From positions 1 to 18,897 of the forward strand of contig JBBQKP010000050.1 of assembly GCA_038326995.1 (NCBI GenBank): a DNA stretch of 18,897 nt, given 5' to 3'. Each line of letters begins with the position of its first letter. The first letter of the stretch is position 1. This document shows positions 7,621 to 14,273 of the stretch, one piece after another. Origin of the DNA: JBBQKP01 sp038326995 (GTDB taxonomy: Bacteria > Planctomycetota > Phycisphaerae > Tepidisphaerales > Tepidisphaeraceae). A program made the position numbers and the translations under genes. The notes under the pieces are model-generated. The model was not told the origin of the DNA, ran no database searches, and saw nothing but the letters and a program-made list of their open reading frames with translations.

Positions 7621-8280
7621 TCAGGCTATTCCGGGCCCTGAGGTTTGGCGGGTTATTTCGGCGAGCATCGTCAGGAGCAGCGGCATGGGCAGGCCGACGA
7701 CGTTGGTCGCATCGCCTTGAATGTCGATGACGTATGGGTCGCGATCTTGTGGGTCTTCATGTTGCAGGCCGTATCCGCCCGCCTTGCCCTGCCAGTTGCC
7801 GCTTTGTATGTGCGATTCGATCTCGTCATCTGAGATTTCGCGGAATCGAATCAATGTCGTGTCAGAACGAATGAGTTCAATCGGGCTGACTTCAATTGGC
7901 GGACCTTGCTGCACGACCAAAGCGACTCCGGTGACGACTTCATGCGTCGAATCAGAAAGCAGTCGCATCATTCGTCGGGCGTCGTCGGCGTCGATGGGCT
8001 TGGCGAGGAATTGCCCGCAAGCGAAGACGACGGTGTCGGCCCCGATGACGATGCACGAAGGGTGCCGCCCCGCTACGGCCCGAGCCTTTCGCGTTGCAAG
8101 TAATTGCGCAAGTTGAGTAGAACTAAGCCCCGGCGGAACGTCGTCTTCGTCCACGTCGGACGGATCGATGACAAATTGAAAACCCGCCTTGGCGAGCAAT
8201 TCGACCCGACGCGGCGACTTGGACGCCAAAACGAGTCGCCTATTTACCAACGGCGTTTGCGTTCCTTGGAGATCAGTCAT
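7621..8280 (-). CDS. maf: Maf family nucleoside triphosphate pyrophosphatase
   Basis: This 219-residue protein has the usual Maf length and motifs: LASKSPRR (18-25) at the phosphate-binding N-terminus, IGADTVV (79-85) with the catalytic-type Asp, KPIDADDARRMMRLLSDSTH (94-113), GKAGGYGLQ (165-173) and IQGDATNVVGLPM (187-199). Maf proteins hydrolyse non-canonical or selected nucleoside triphosphates to the monophosphate plus pyrophosphate, and have been linked to division arrest. The substrate subgroup was not assigned here. It begins 12 nt after the stop codon of the lipoprotein gene, so the two are probably co-transcribed. The N-terminus has about 14 residues before the conserved strand; a later start cannot be excluded. 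Confidence 0.93.
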   Translation of the reverse strand: MTDLQGTQTPLVNRRLVLASKSPRRVELLAKAGFQFVIDPSDVDEDDVPPGLSSTQLAQLLATRKARAVAGRHPSCIVIGADTVVFACGQFLAKPIDADDARRMMRLLSDSTHEVVTGVALVVQQGPPIEVSPIELIRSDTTLIRFREISDDEIESHIQSGNWQGKAGGYGLQHEDPQDRDPYVIDIQGDATNVVGLPMPLLLTMLAEITRQTSGPGIA

Positions 8281-8292
8281 CTGAAAAATTCG

Positions 8293-8703
8293 TCACTTGA
8301 TAAATCGCAACGCGATATCGCCGATGGCGAGTTCGCGGGTCGCGTCGGCGTACTTGATGACGACGGAATCGCCGTCAATGCGATCGACAATGGCGGTGGC
8401 GATCTGGCCGCCGTTGGTATCGACAATCACAAGGCCGCTGGTCACAGGAAAGTCATCAAGCGGGACGTCACTCACGCGTGCGAGGGATTCGCTGGCGAGG
8501 ACTTCGCTCACCCGGCCGACGCGGATGTCGGGCGAGGACGCGAGATACTTGCCCTTGATCGAGGCGAAATCCTCGACGCTGGGCGGCGCGACAGTCACGG
8601 GGACCTCGACCGGCTTGGTCGATTGGCAACCCGCAGCCGAAAGAATGAGCACAGAAGCCGCGGCGAGTAAGAGCGAATGACCGAGAGTGTTTCGATTTCC
8701 CAT
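8293..8703 (-). CDS. Small putative lipoprotein
   Basis: This 136-residue protein has a basic start, a hydrophobic stretch (LLLAAASVLILSAA) and Cys26 in SAAGC, a lipobox with Ala rather than Leu at -3. The mature part begins QSTKPVEVPVTVAPPSVEDF, a Pro/Val-rich linker typical of lipoproteins, followed by a mixed beta-rich region with VGRVSEVLAS and GGQIATAIVDRIDGDSVVIKYADATRELAIGD. The repeated short strands hint at a small beta-barrel or SH3-like fold, but I do not recognise the family. It lies upstream of maf with a 12-nt gap and downstream of the WXG100-like genes with a 95-nt gap. No clear ribosome binding site is visible. Envelope anchoring is inference from the lipobox. Confidence 0.75.
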   Translation of the reverse strand: MGNRNTLGHSLLLAAASVLILSAAGCQSTKPVEVPVTVAPPSVEDFASIKGKYLASSPDIRVGRVSEVLASESLARVSDVPLDDFPVTSGLVIVDTNGGQIATAIVDRIDGDSVVIKYADATRELAIGDIALRFIK

Positions 8704-8798
8704 GTTCGATACACACTATCCCGATGAGAGCGAGCGGGCAAACCTCGGGCGGGAAAGTCACAGGCAAGATTGCGCGACACGTCTTGAATAAAATTTTT

Positions 8799-9014
8799 CT
8801 ATGGCGCGCAATCGCGCCGGGCCGCATTGACCGCGGCGGTCATCTGGTCGATCGCCTCGCCCGCGGTGCGAATGGCACGCTCGACGGGTTGAAGGACGTC
8901 GCGCTCCAGATTCTCGGCCTGCTCGTCATTCCACACCGCGCGCGTGTTTCGCCACCTCAGCAAAAGGTCCTTGTAACTGCGTGCGAGATTGCCGCGGGCT
9001 TCATACAGTCCCAT
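8799..9014 (-). CDS. Small helical WXG100-like protein, third gene of the trio
   Basis: This 71-residue, almost wholly helical protein starts at an ATG that overlaps the end of the preceding gene by 14 nt. AGAGGAG lies upstream at the right distance (GAGGAG at 9022-9027), which decides this start over an in-frame upstream Met that would give a 120-residue protein. The core VWNDEQAENLERDVLQPVE matches the neighbour's TWRDQEQRKFAETFMQTTK in spacing: W-x-D at 28-30, then a hydrophobic residue six positions later. That helix-turn-helix with a central Trp suggests the WXG100/ESAT-6-like fold, although the protein is shorter than the usual 90-100 residues. The tight overlap implies translational coupling with the coiled-coil gene. 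Function unknown. Confidence 0.7.
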   Translation of the reverse strand: MGLYEARGNLARSYKDLLLRWRNTRAVWNDEQAENLERDVLQPVERAIRTAGEAIDQMTAAVNAARRDCAP

Positions 9015-9615
9015 TGGTCGGCTCCTCTTGCTTGAGATCTGGCGAATCCTTGTGATTAAGGCCCGTTTCTTCGACGGGAGATTGGCTGGGCAACTGACTG
9101 GAGACCGGGTTAGCGACTGAGCCCGCCTGAGCCGGGGCGTCGCTTTCCGCGTAATCGCCAAGCGTCGCGGTCAGCGCGGTGAGCCTGGCGATGCCGTTGA
9201 CGACATCGAGCTGAAGCGTGGAACTCAGCTTTTGCATCTGCCCTCGAAAATCCATTTCAAGCCGCTGCATCTTTCGCAAATGTGCACGCGTTGCGGCGAG
9301 CTTCTCGTAAGCGTCCTTTAGCATTGTCTCTGCCCGCGCCAAGGCCTTGAGTTCATCGACAGCGCTGCTTCGGCCGCCCGTGCTGTCCTTAAAAAGTTGC
9401 TTCTGACGCAATGCCTCTTTGCACCGCGAAACAAGTTCGCCTCGCTTGCGAATCTGCCCGTTCCAGTAAGGCGTCTGCTCGAGGTCGAGCCAGTGCAAGG
9501 TGCGCCTGACATCTGATTCGGCGTCGCTGATCGACTGCTGGGCGCTCTCGGTGAACTTCACCAGTGCGACCTTCATCATCGACAGTGCGGAAATATCATC
9601 CACGCGTGCGGACAT
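9001..9615 (-). CDS. Coiled-coil protein of a planctomycete WXG100-associated type
   Basis: This 204-residue protein is mostly helical to about residue 157 and then has a Pro/Ser/Gln/Glu-rich disordered tail. It begins SARVDDISALSMMKVALVKF and has TPYWNGQIRKRGELVSR at 48-64, so it carries W-x-G (51-53) at a helix break, then long amphipathic helices (ALARAETMLKDAYEKL, AHLRKMQRLEMDFRGQMQKL). I recall similar proteins beside WXG100 genes in planctomycetes, but cannot verify that here. The start lies 4 nt after the TAA of the upstream WXG100-like gene, with CCAGG as a possible ribosome binding site inside that gene's end, and its own stop overlaps the next gene. No signal peptide is visible. It might be a chaperone, a partner or a secreted component; this is not determined. 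Confidence 0.8.
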   Translation of the reverse strand: MSARVDDISALSMMKVALVKFTESAQQSISDAESDVRRTLHWLDLEQTPYWNGQIRKRGELVSRCKEALRQKQLFKDSTGGRSSAVDELKALARAETMLKDAYEKLAATRAHLRKMQRLEMDFRGQMQKLSSTLQLDVVNGIARLTALTATLGDYAESDAPAQAGSVANPVSSQLPSQSPVEETGLNHKDSPDLKQEEPTNGTV

Positions 9616-9619
9616 CGAT

Positions 9620-9892
9620 TTACCTGGCCTTCATGTAGTCTTCGATCAGGCCGGCCTTCTTGTTCAAAAATGAAACGTGCTCCTGGCTGACCTCGGCAAA
9701 GTGCTGCAGGGCTTTGGTCGTCTGCATGAACGTCTCGGCGAATTTGCGCTGTTCCTGGTCGCGCCAGGTCGATTCGAGCCCCCGCAATTTTCCATGAAGA
9801 CCGCCGAGCAGTCCTTGCAAGTCGTTCGAAAAACGGGTGAGGTCCTGTGCGAATTTTCGCAGCTCGGCCGGATCGACGTTGGCTTTGGACAT
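9620..9892 (-). CDS. WXG100/ESAT-6-like small protein
   Basis: This 90-residue protein is all helical with a central Trp: the first helix is about 8-38 (PAELRKFAQDLTRFSNDLQG), the turn is STWRDQEQ (41-48) and the second helix is about 49-88 with FAETFMQTTKALQHFAEVS. Length, helix-W-turn-helix layout and the small C-terminal basic end fit the WXG100 superfamily; the motif is W-x-D instead of W-x-G. Classic members are exported as dimers by an ESX/type VII system driven by an FtsK-like ATPase, but no such ATPase lies in this window. It is the first gene of a tight three-gene set. No signal peptide is present, as expected for the family. The start has only a weak ribosome binding site. Confidence 0.82.
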   Translation of the reverse strand: MSKANVDPAELRKFAQDLTRFSNDLQGLLGGLHGKLRGLESTWRDQEQRKFAETFMQTTKALQHFAEVSQEHVSFLNKKAGLIEDYMKAR

Positions 9893-9973
9893 GGCGTGTC
9901 TCGAAGGTGGCCGAAAGAAACGTGCGAGAGTTCAGTGCGTGACGGCGAAGCGTTGAATACTAAACACTCAATA

Positions 9974-10465
9974 CTATTCCTGCTGTTCGATCAGCAGATC
10001 GGACTCGCCGACCAGGGAAAAACCCTTACGAATAAGGATTTGCGCTGCAAGAGTTCGGTCGTCGACGTACATGATGATGGCCGGGGATTTTACGCACATG
10101 AGCATGGGGTAGGCGTAGTGCACGTTGATCTCGGCCGACAGCAGCGCCATGCAGACATCGACCAGCGGAAAGTGCATATCGGCGGGCATTGAGACGCCGA
10201 TGACATCGGACTCGGAAAAGCTGAATCCCGCATCGACCAAGGCGACTCGCCCCGCGTCGGCGTTGGTGCAGATGAGCCGAACGAGAGCGGCGTCAGCGGA
10301 TTCTTCGATGTTGATCGCGTTGACCTGCTGGCTTCCTTCTTCCAAAGCGCGAAGGAGTTGAGAGAGCCGCCCGACGCGGTTCTCGAGAAAAATATTGAAT
10401 TGACGAAGCGTGGGCCGTTCAAACCCGGCACCTTGTCCGGTTGCTGGCGGCAAAACCTGTTCCAT
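9974..10465 (-). CDS. Double ACT-domain protein
   Basis: This 163-residue protein has two ACT-type beta-alpha-beta-beta-alpha-beta units. The first (about 20-93) has LRQFNIFLENRVGRLSQLLRA and a NAINIEESADAALVRLIC strand pair; the second (about 97-158) ends in LAAQILIRKGFSLVGESDL. The run 'ENRVGRLSQLLRAL' is the ligand-binding loop and helix typical of amino-acid-sensing ACT domains. There is no catalytic domain, so it is probably a stand-alone regulator or a binding subunit, similar in architecture to small acetolactate-synthase-related ACT proteins. No biosynthetic partner gene is nearby. It lies 81 nt upstream of the WXG100-like trio and could share its transcript, though no promoter or terminator was found to settle this. 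Confidence 0.8.
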   Translation of the reverse strand: MEQVLPPATGQGAGFERPTLRQFNIFLENRVGRLSQLLRALEEGSQQVNAINIEESADAALVRLICTNADAGRVALVDAGFSFSESDVIGVSMPADMHFPLVDVCMALLSAEINVHYAYPMLMCVKSPAIIMYVDDRTLAAQILIRKGFSLVGESDLLIEQQE

Positions 10466-10643
10466 GATTTGATCTTACGGGAAACGCGCAGACCCGCCAG
10501 CGCGAAGCTGATGATTATCACTGAAACTTACCTGAGATCGCACAAAGATCGCCTGAAGTTCGCCTGGAGATCACTTGTCGAGCGGACGCATGTTCATCCG
10601 TGGGCTTCTACAACTCGCGGCAAACTCTCGCGCCCAACGACTT

Positions 10644-10665
10644 GAAGGCGGTAATCCCCGCCTTC
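10644..10665. other. Perfect 8-bp hairpin downstream of the membrane-protein gene
   Basis: GAAGGCGG (10644-10651) and CCGCCTTC (10658-10665) form a perfect stem with a 6-nt loop, 63 nt beyond the stop codon of the minus-strand membrane protein. No T tract follows on either strand, so it is a weak terminator candidate. A smaller palindrome, GTCAC-GGA-GTGAC, lies at 10691-10703. The rest of the 262-bp gap (10466-10727) shows nothing recognisable. Confidence 0.4.
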
Positions 10666-10727
10666 GGTAAACGAAAGGTGAGGCAGAAGCGTCACGGAGT
10701 GACACGCCCCAGAGTCGTGCACTGGAA

Positions 10728-12500
10728 CTAGATGGACGGATCGGTGGGCGGCACCACGGTCGGGGCCGGCGTCGGTGTCGATGTCGGCGTCGGCGTCGGC
10801 GTCGGCGTTGGAGTTGGAGTTGGAGTCGGTGACGGTGTCGGCGTCGGTGTCGGTGCTGGGGCTGCTACGGGCCCAACTGACTTGTCAGCCGCTTTTTCTT
10901 CGACCTTCTCGACAACCTTTTCAGGCGACTCGACTGCGTCATCGATGTCGTCATCTTCACGCGGCTCAAGATACACATCATCGAGCTCTGTCGCATCCAC
11001 TTCGAACCGCATGAGGTAGTAGATGATCGTGTTGGAGCAGACGAACAGGCTGACGACGAACGCGCCGAGCAGGCCGAGCAGAAGGTAGACCCAGAACGCG
11101 ATGAAGAACGCACCGATGGAGTCGCCCGTTGAAAGCGCGAGCGAGTCGACGACGTAGCTGAGCTGCCCGGGTGCGACGGGCGGCGGCCACATCGCGTCGA
11201 GGGCGAAGCTCTGGTCGCCCGCTCGCCGAAAGACGAACAAGCTCGTGAAGCTGTGCGCTACGAGCAGGGCCGCCCACAGCAGAAGACGCAGGAAGAAATA
11301 CGTGACGGCCGCATGGATCAGCGCAACGAACGTGTAGAAGCCGAGACGCCACGGTCGCGCAAAGACGTAGCTATAGCTGCGGCTGATTGCGTCGAACGAG
11401 TCTGAGCCTTCGGTGGCGATGGTCGGATACATGAGCCCGAAGCCGCCGACGCCGCCGAGGACGACGGTGACCAGAAGCACGCCGACTGCGAGCACGACGA
11501 TGAAGCCCGCGCCGACGACGATCGGGCCGACGAAGCCGACGTTGAGCAGAAATCCCGCCGCCGAGAGAAGCAGGCCGAACGCGAAGAAGATGATGAGAGG
11601 CAGAAGCGGCGCGGTGGCGAAGGAGACGAATTTGTCGGTGCTGAATCTAAGCGCCTGACGCATGGAGAGTTTCTCATCTCGTGCGACCTCGACCGCCGCG
11701 ATGCGTGCGATCGCCCCGCCGAACAGTGCCCACACCGCCAGCGTGACGGAAAGCAGCATCAAGAAGAAGATCGGATGTCGCGTGACGGCCCATGCGGGAG
11801 CGATGAAGACGAGCCTGTAGAGCGACGCGAACACGCCGTTCTCGCCGAAGAAATTGAACTGAATCACTCCAGTCGAAATGCCGTCGATCTGAGTCAGTTC
11901 ATAGGCGAGGAAGCTGGCAAACAGCCCGCGGCCGGTGTAGGACGATGCGGTCTCGATCGCCTGACTCGCGTCGCGATAGGCCTTGGAAATTCGGTCGCGC
12001 GTGGTGCGAAGATCCGCATCGGTGGGCGATTGAAGTTTTGCGTATTCGTCGTTGGCTTCCGTTACTTTTCGGTCGCGATCTGCGATGAAGATTTTTCGGA
12101 CGTCTTTGAGAGAAAGTTCCTCGGGCTGTTTATTGTCGAACTGCCCGGGCAACGCAGCGGGCGCTGCCCTGAGTGCGGCGACGCGGGACGTCTCAAAAAG
12201 TCGGATGGAGATCTCGCGCTGATCCTGCAGCTCTTGAGTGAAGCCGATGCTTCGCCCGGCGGCGGCACGCTCGAACCAGTTGATCTCGCCCGTCACCGCA
12301 CGATGCGCCGTGGGCCAGACGCCGTCCAAGATACGCCCTGCGGTGTAGACGAGCAGGATCGCCACCAGCGCCAGAATCAGCTTCGACGGATGAACCGCCA
12401 CCCTGAACGAACGAAAGATATGCGTAAACGGAAAGACCGACCTGAAGTCGACGGCCCGGATGATGTGCGTCTGCGACTGAGGGTTGAAATCGTCGGCCAT
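10728..12500 (-). CDS. Multi-pass membrane protein with Pro-Thr repeat tail
   Basis: This 590-residue protein has about six or seven hydrophobic segments: near 40-58, 228-268, 294-320, 322-350, 386-424 and 455-497. A hydrophilic, helical, presumably soluble loop (about 70-190, rich in charged residues such as KDVRKIFIADRDRKVTEAND) separates the first from the rest. After the last segment comes an acidic stretch (LEPREDDDIDDAVESPEKVVEKVEEK) and a tail of alternating Pro and Thr (about 549-579). I do not recognise a named family; the arrangement resembles uncharacterised planctomycete membrane proteins. It begins 42 nt after yacG on the same strand. A Pro-Thr tail after an acidic linker could reach across the envelope or act as a disordered spacer. 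No enzyme motif was seen. Confidence 0.8.
   Translation of the reverse strand: MADDFNPQSQTHIIRAVDFRSVFPFTHIFRSFRVAVHPSKLILALVAILLVYTAGRILDGVWPTAHRAVTGEINWFERAAAGRSIGFTQELQDQREISIRLFETSRVAALRAAPAALPGQFDNKQPEELSLKDVRKIFIADRDRKVTEANDEYAKLQSPTDADLRTTRDRISKAYRDASQAIETASSYTGRGLFASFLAYELTQIDGISTGVIQFNFFGENGVFASLYRLVFIAPAWAVTRHPIFFLMLLSVTLAVWALFGGAIARIAAVEVARDEKLSMRQALRFSTDKFVSFATAPLLPLIIFFAFGLLLSAAGFLLNVGFVGPIVVGAGFIVVLAVGVLLVTVVLGGVGGFGLMYPTIATEGSDSFDAISRSYSYVFARPWRLGFYTFVALIHAAVTYFFLRLLLWAALLVAHSFTSLFVFRRAGDQSFALDAMWPPPVAPGQLSYVVDSLALSTGDSIGAFFIAFWVYLLLGLLGAFVVSLFVCSNTIIYYLMRFEVDATELDDVYLEPREDDDIDDAVESPEKVVEKVEEKAADKSVGPVAAPAPTPTPTPSPTPTPTPTPTPTPTPTSTPTPAPTVVPPTDPSI
10761..10856 (-). repeat. CCGACG/CCAACT-type tandem repeat encoding (Pro-Thr)n
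   Basis: On the + strand this is a run of GGCGTC, GGAGTT and GGTGTC hexamers in the last 35 codons of the membrane-protein gene. The minus strand reads Pro-Thr dipeptides with occasional Ser or Ala. Hexamer gain or loss would preserve the frame. Confidence 0.8.
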
Positions 12501-12542
12501 TGTGGTTGAGTCGGGAAAGAAGTGATTCGAAGTCAGGCGAAC

Positions 12543-12758
12543 TTATCGCCGCGGTCGACTGGGGGGTTTCTCGTGAGGTTCTACGACGTCGAGCAGCGGA
12601 ATCTCCGCCTCATCGGCCTCGACGGCGACCTGATATTTGCCGTCGAGCCATCGGCCCAGGTCCACGAGCTTGCACCGCTCTGTGCAAAAGGGATAAGGCG
12701 CGTGCGTTTGAGGCACCGCCTCTTTGGGCAACTTTCGCTTGCAGATCGGGCAGTTCAT
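12543..12758 (-). CDS. yacG: DNA gyrase inhibitor YacG (zinc-binding)
   Basis: This 71-residue protein begins MNCPICKRKLPK and has a YacG-type treble-clef zinc site: Cys3 and Cys6, then Cys25 and Cys29 in PFCTERCKLVDLGRWLDGKYQV. This matches the family pattern CPxC...FCSxRCxxxDLGxW. The E. coli protein binds GyrB and inhibits gyrase. Length is normal, with a short basic C-terminus (EKPPSRPRR). It sits between the cyclophilin gene (74 nt upstream) and the membrane protein (42 nt downstream) on the same strand, so an operon is plausible. Confidence 0.93.
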   Translation of the reverse strand: MNCPICKRKLPKEAVPQTHAPYPFCTERCKLVDLGRWLDGKYQVAVEADEAEIPLLDVVEPHEKPPSRPRR

Positions 12759-12832
12759 GTTTACCTGCGCCGGAAATGATCCTGGATGAAGGTTGGTGTA
12801 ATTTAAACTGTCGATCGCAAGAGTCGCGAAAC

Positions 12833-13318
12833 TCAGGCGATGACGATGGTCAGCGAAGTGATGCTGTCGCCCTGCTTGATGGAATCGACGACTTCCAGCC
12901 CGCTGGTGACTTCGCCGAACACGGTGTGTTTGCCGTCGAGCCAGTCGGTCTTGATGTGGGTGATGAAGAACTGGCTGCCGTTGGTTCCCGGGCCCGCGTT
13001 GGCCATCGAGAGCGAGCCGCGTTTGTGTCGCGGCTTGTCGGCTCCGACCTCGTCCTTGAACTGATAGCCCGGGCCGCCCGTGCCGGTGCCGGTGGGGTCG
13101 CCGCCCTGAACCATGAAGTCGGGGATGACGCGGTGGAAGATGGTTCCGTCGTAGAAACCTTCGCCCGCGAGGAAGGCGAAGTTATTGACGGTCATGGGTG
13201 CGTCACCCGGGAAGAGCTTGCAAACGATGGTTCCGCGCGTGGTGACGAAAGTCGCGGTAAAGGACTTGGAGGAATCGATGGTCTGGGCCGGGGCCTTGGG
13301 GTATTTCTTTGATGCCAT
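12833..13318 (-). CDS. Cyclophilin-type peptidyl-prolyl cis-trans isomerase
   Basis: This 161-residue single-domain cyclophilin carries the standard active-site signature: FHRVIPDFMVQGGD (61-74) with catalytic Arg63, MANAGPGTNGSQFFIT (105-120), Trp126 and LDGKHTVFGEV (127-137). It catalyses proline cis-trans isomerisation during protein folding. No signal peptide or membrane segment is present, so a cytoplasmic location is likely; the first 20 residues are a polar extension. No Shine-Dalgarno site is visible before the ATG, which is common in this window. The gene is divergent from fusA and its upstream region contains the cluster of palindromic repeats. Confidence 0.95.
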   Translation of the reverse strand: MASKKYPKAPAQTIDSSKSFTATFVTTRGTIVCKLFPGDAPMTVNNFAFLAGEGFYDGTIFHRVIPDFMVQGGDPTGTGTGGPGYQFKDEVGADKPRHKRGSLSMANAGPGTNGSQFFITHIKTDWLDGKHTVFGEVTSGLEVVDSIKQGDSITSLTIVIA

Positions 13319-13429
13319 GGAAAGAGACTAACGCGAACGCGTCGGTTGGCAAAGAGGGAGCAGCAGGATGGAAGAGTTTGAGTAAGGACCCCTCTTCAAT
13401 GCTCGACCCGAATTTGCTTAACAAGAGCA

Positions 13430-13525
13430 GGCGCCACGTTCTGGTATTTCCGAGCGTGTCCGGGACGTCGGCCGAGCCGCACGCCCGACCGCACGATTTG
13501 CGAGTGCACAAAACGTGGCACCCGG
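13430..13525. repeat. About 98-nt palindromic dispersed repeat, copy B
   Basis: The left end is GGCGCCACGTT (one base off the others) and the right end is AACGTGGCACCCGG, with GAGCGTGTCCGGGACGTCGG and CCGCACGATTTGCGAGTGCA inside. The right half and ends align base for base with copies A and D for long stretches. It lies about 110 bp from the cyclophilin start codon, in the divergent spacer. Confidence 0.8.
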
Positions 13526-13562
13526 AAATTTGCTGTTTAGAATTTTGTATTAACTCTCCTCC

Positions 13563-13629
13563 GGCCCGTCCGGCAGGACATTTCATTTCTGAATTTACAG
13601 AAGAAATACAGTGTCCTGACGGACGGTCC
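13563..13629. repeat. Companion inverted repeat with 18-nt arms
   Basis: The arms GGCCCGTCCGGCAGGACA (13563-13580) and TGTCCTGACGGACGGTCC (13612-13629) are complementary at 16 of 18 positions. The 31-nt centre also contains ATTTCT/AGAAAT-type complementarity, so the whole can form one long hairpin. The first arm is repeated exactly, in reverse complement, at 3642-3659. In both places it sits next to a copy of the larger palindromic element. Confidence 0.75.
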
Positions 13630-13640
13630 AGACAGCCGCG

Positions 13641-13720
13641 CGGGTGCCACGGGTAGGTACTCGTACCTGTGGTTTTCGCACATCTCCCGCACACCTATGA
13701 ATACATAGATGTGGCACCCG
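13641..13720. repeat. 80-nt variant element with the same ends, copy C
   Basis: The ends CGGGTGCCAC (13641-13650) and GTGGCACCCG (13711-13720) form a perfect 10-bp inverted repeat, identical to the ends of the larger element. The interior is different: it holds two separate perfect hairpins, AGGTAC-TC-GTACCT (13655-13668) and CTATG-AATA-CATAG (13695-13708). A cloverleaf-like shape would be possible. This suggests a second subtype sharing its termini with copies A, B and D. Confidence 0.7.
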
Positions 13721-13742
13721 GAAACCTACGGAATCGTCTTGC

Positions 13743-13840
13743 CGGGTGCCACGTTCTAGTACTCCAGAGCGTGCCCGGGACGGGGGCCGAATCGCACGCC
13801 CAAGCCGCACGCTTTGCGAGTACAGAAAACGTGGCACCCG
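13743..13840. repeat. About 98-nt palindromic dispersed repeat, copy D
   Basis: This is the best preserved copy. It has perfect 13-bp ends CGGGTGCCACGTT (13743-13755) and AACGTGGCACCCG (13828-13840), then inner paired blocks GTACTC (13759-13764) with GAGTAC (13818-13823) and AGCGTG (13768-13773) with CACGCT (13808-13813). It starts 22 nt after copy C ends. Confidence 0.85.
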
Positions 13841-14245
13841 CGCGAGGAGCGTCGCAATCCATCACGCGTAGACGCCAGCTTCGCAGGTGCGCGCCGTACG
13901 CGATGCGCGTGAACTGATGCACGAAGGCTCCTGCGCACACACGATGTCGGAATGCACAAACTGACGAAACTCGACTGCGAAATGCGCACATTTCAAAAAT
14001 CAGGCCGACTCAGAATTTCCATAAGTTCTAGCTCGGCCAGTGTTTGAGCAAGGTGAATCGACTAAAGAGCTGGAGAAAACTCCGTGATAAACCCGTGTAT
14101 TATCAGGAAGAACCGTGCGAATCGGGGTAAATCGGCGCAAAAGCGCGCATTATTCGGGCGCGTTGTATGTCACTCTGCGAACGCGTTCCATGCACGCCGA
14201 AATGTTTCAAATCCGGTAATTGCGCGGCCGACTCGTCGCGGCGGC
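13841..14245. other. Rest of the cyclophilin-fusA divergent spacer
   Basis: I found no gene I would defend. An in-frame extension of fusA to ATG 14084 exists but its translation shows no similarity to EF-G and no ribosome binding site. Composition becomes slightly richer in A and T near 13985-14120, as expected for a promoter region. Confidence 0.5.
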
Positions 14246-14273
14246 TTGACGCCAAGGCACAGGCTCATAGGAT
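14246..14273 (+). promoter_or_regulatory. Possible promoter of fusA
   Basis: TTGACG (14246-14251) and TAGGAT (14268-14273) are separated by 16 nt, which would give a start near 14280 and a leader of about 50 nt. The -10 match is only moderate, so this is a candidate, not a firm call. Confidence 0.35.

Noticed and set aside
8104..8670. 188-residue plus-strand frame opposite maf and the lipoprotein gene
   Set aside because: Crosses two minus-strand genes with clear Maf motifs and a lipobox; no coding evidence of its own.
9015..9161. Longer 120-residue version of the third WXG100-like protein
   Set aside because: The extra part is antisense-frame sequence inside the coiled-coil gene; the ATG at 9014 has a good GAGGAG site.
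11775..12509. 244-residue plus-strand frame opposite the membrane protein
   Set aside because: Antisense shadow; the minus-strand frame has coherent transmembrane segments and a start next to yacG.
12500..13312. 270-residue plus-strand frame across yacG and the cyclophilin
   Set aside because: It lies antisense to two well-identified genes and spans their spacer; no family features.
13430..13840. CRISPR array
   Set aside because: The copies are long palindromes with irregular spacing and no uniform spacers; no cas genes are present.
13203..13991. Short open frames on both strands across the repeat cluster
   Set aside because: Similar peptides in different copies reflect repeat similarity, not protein conservation.
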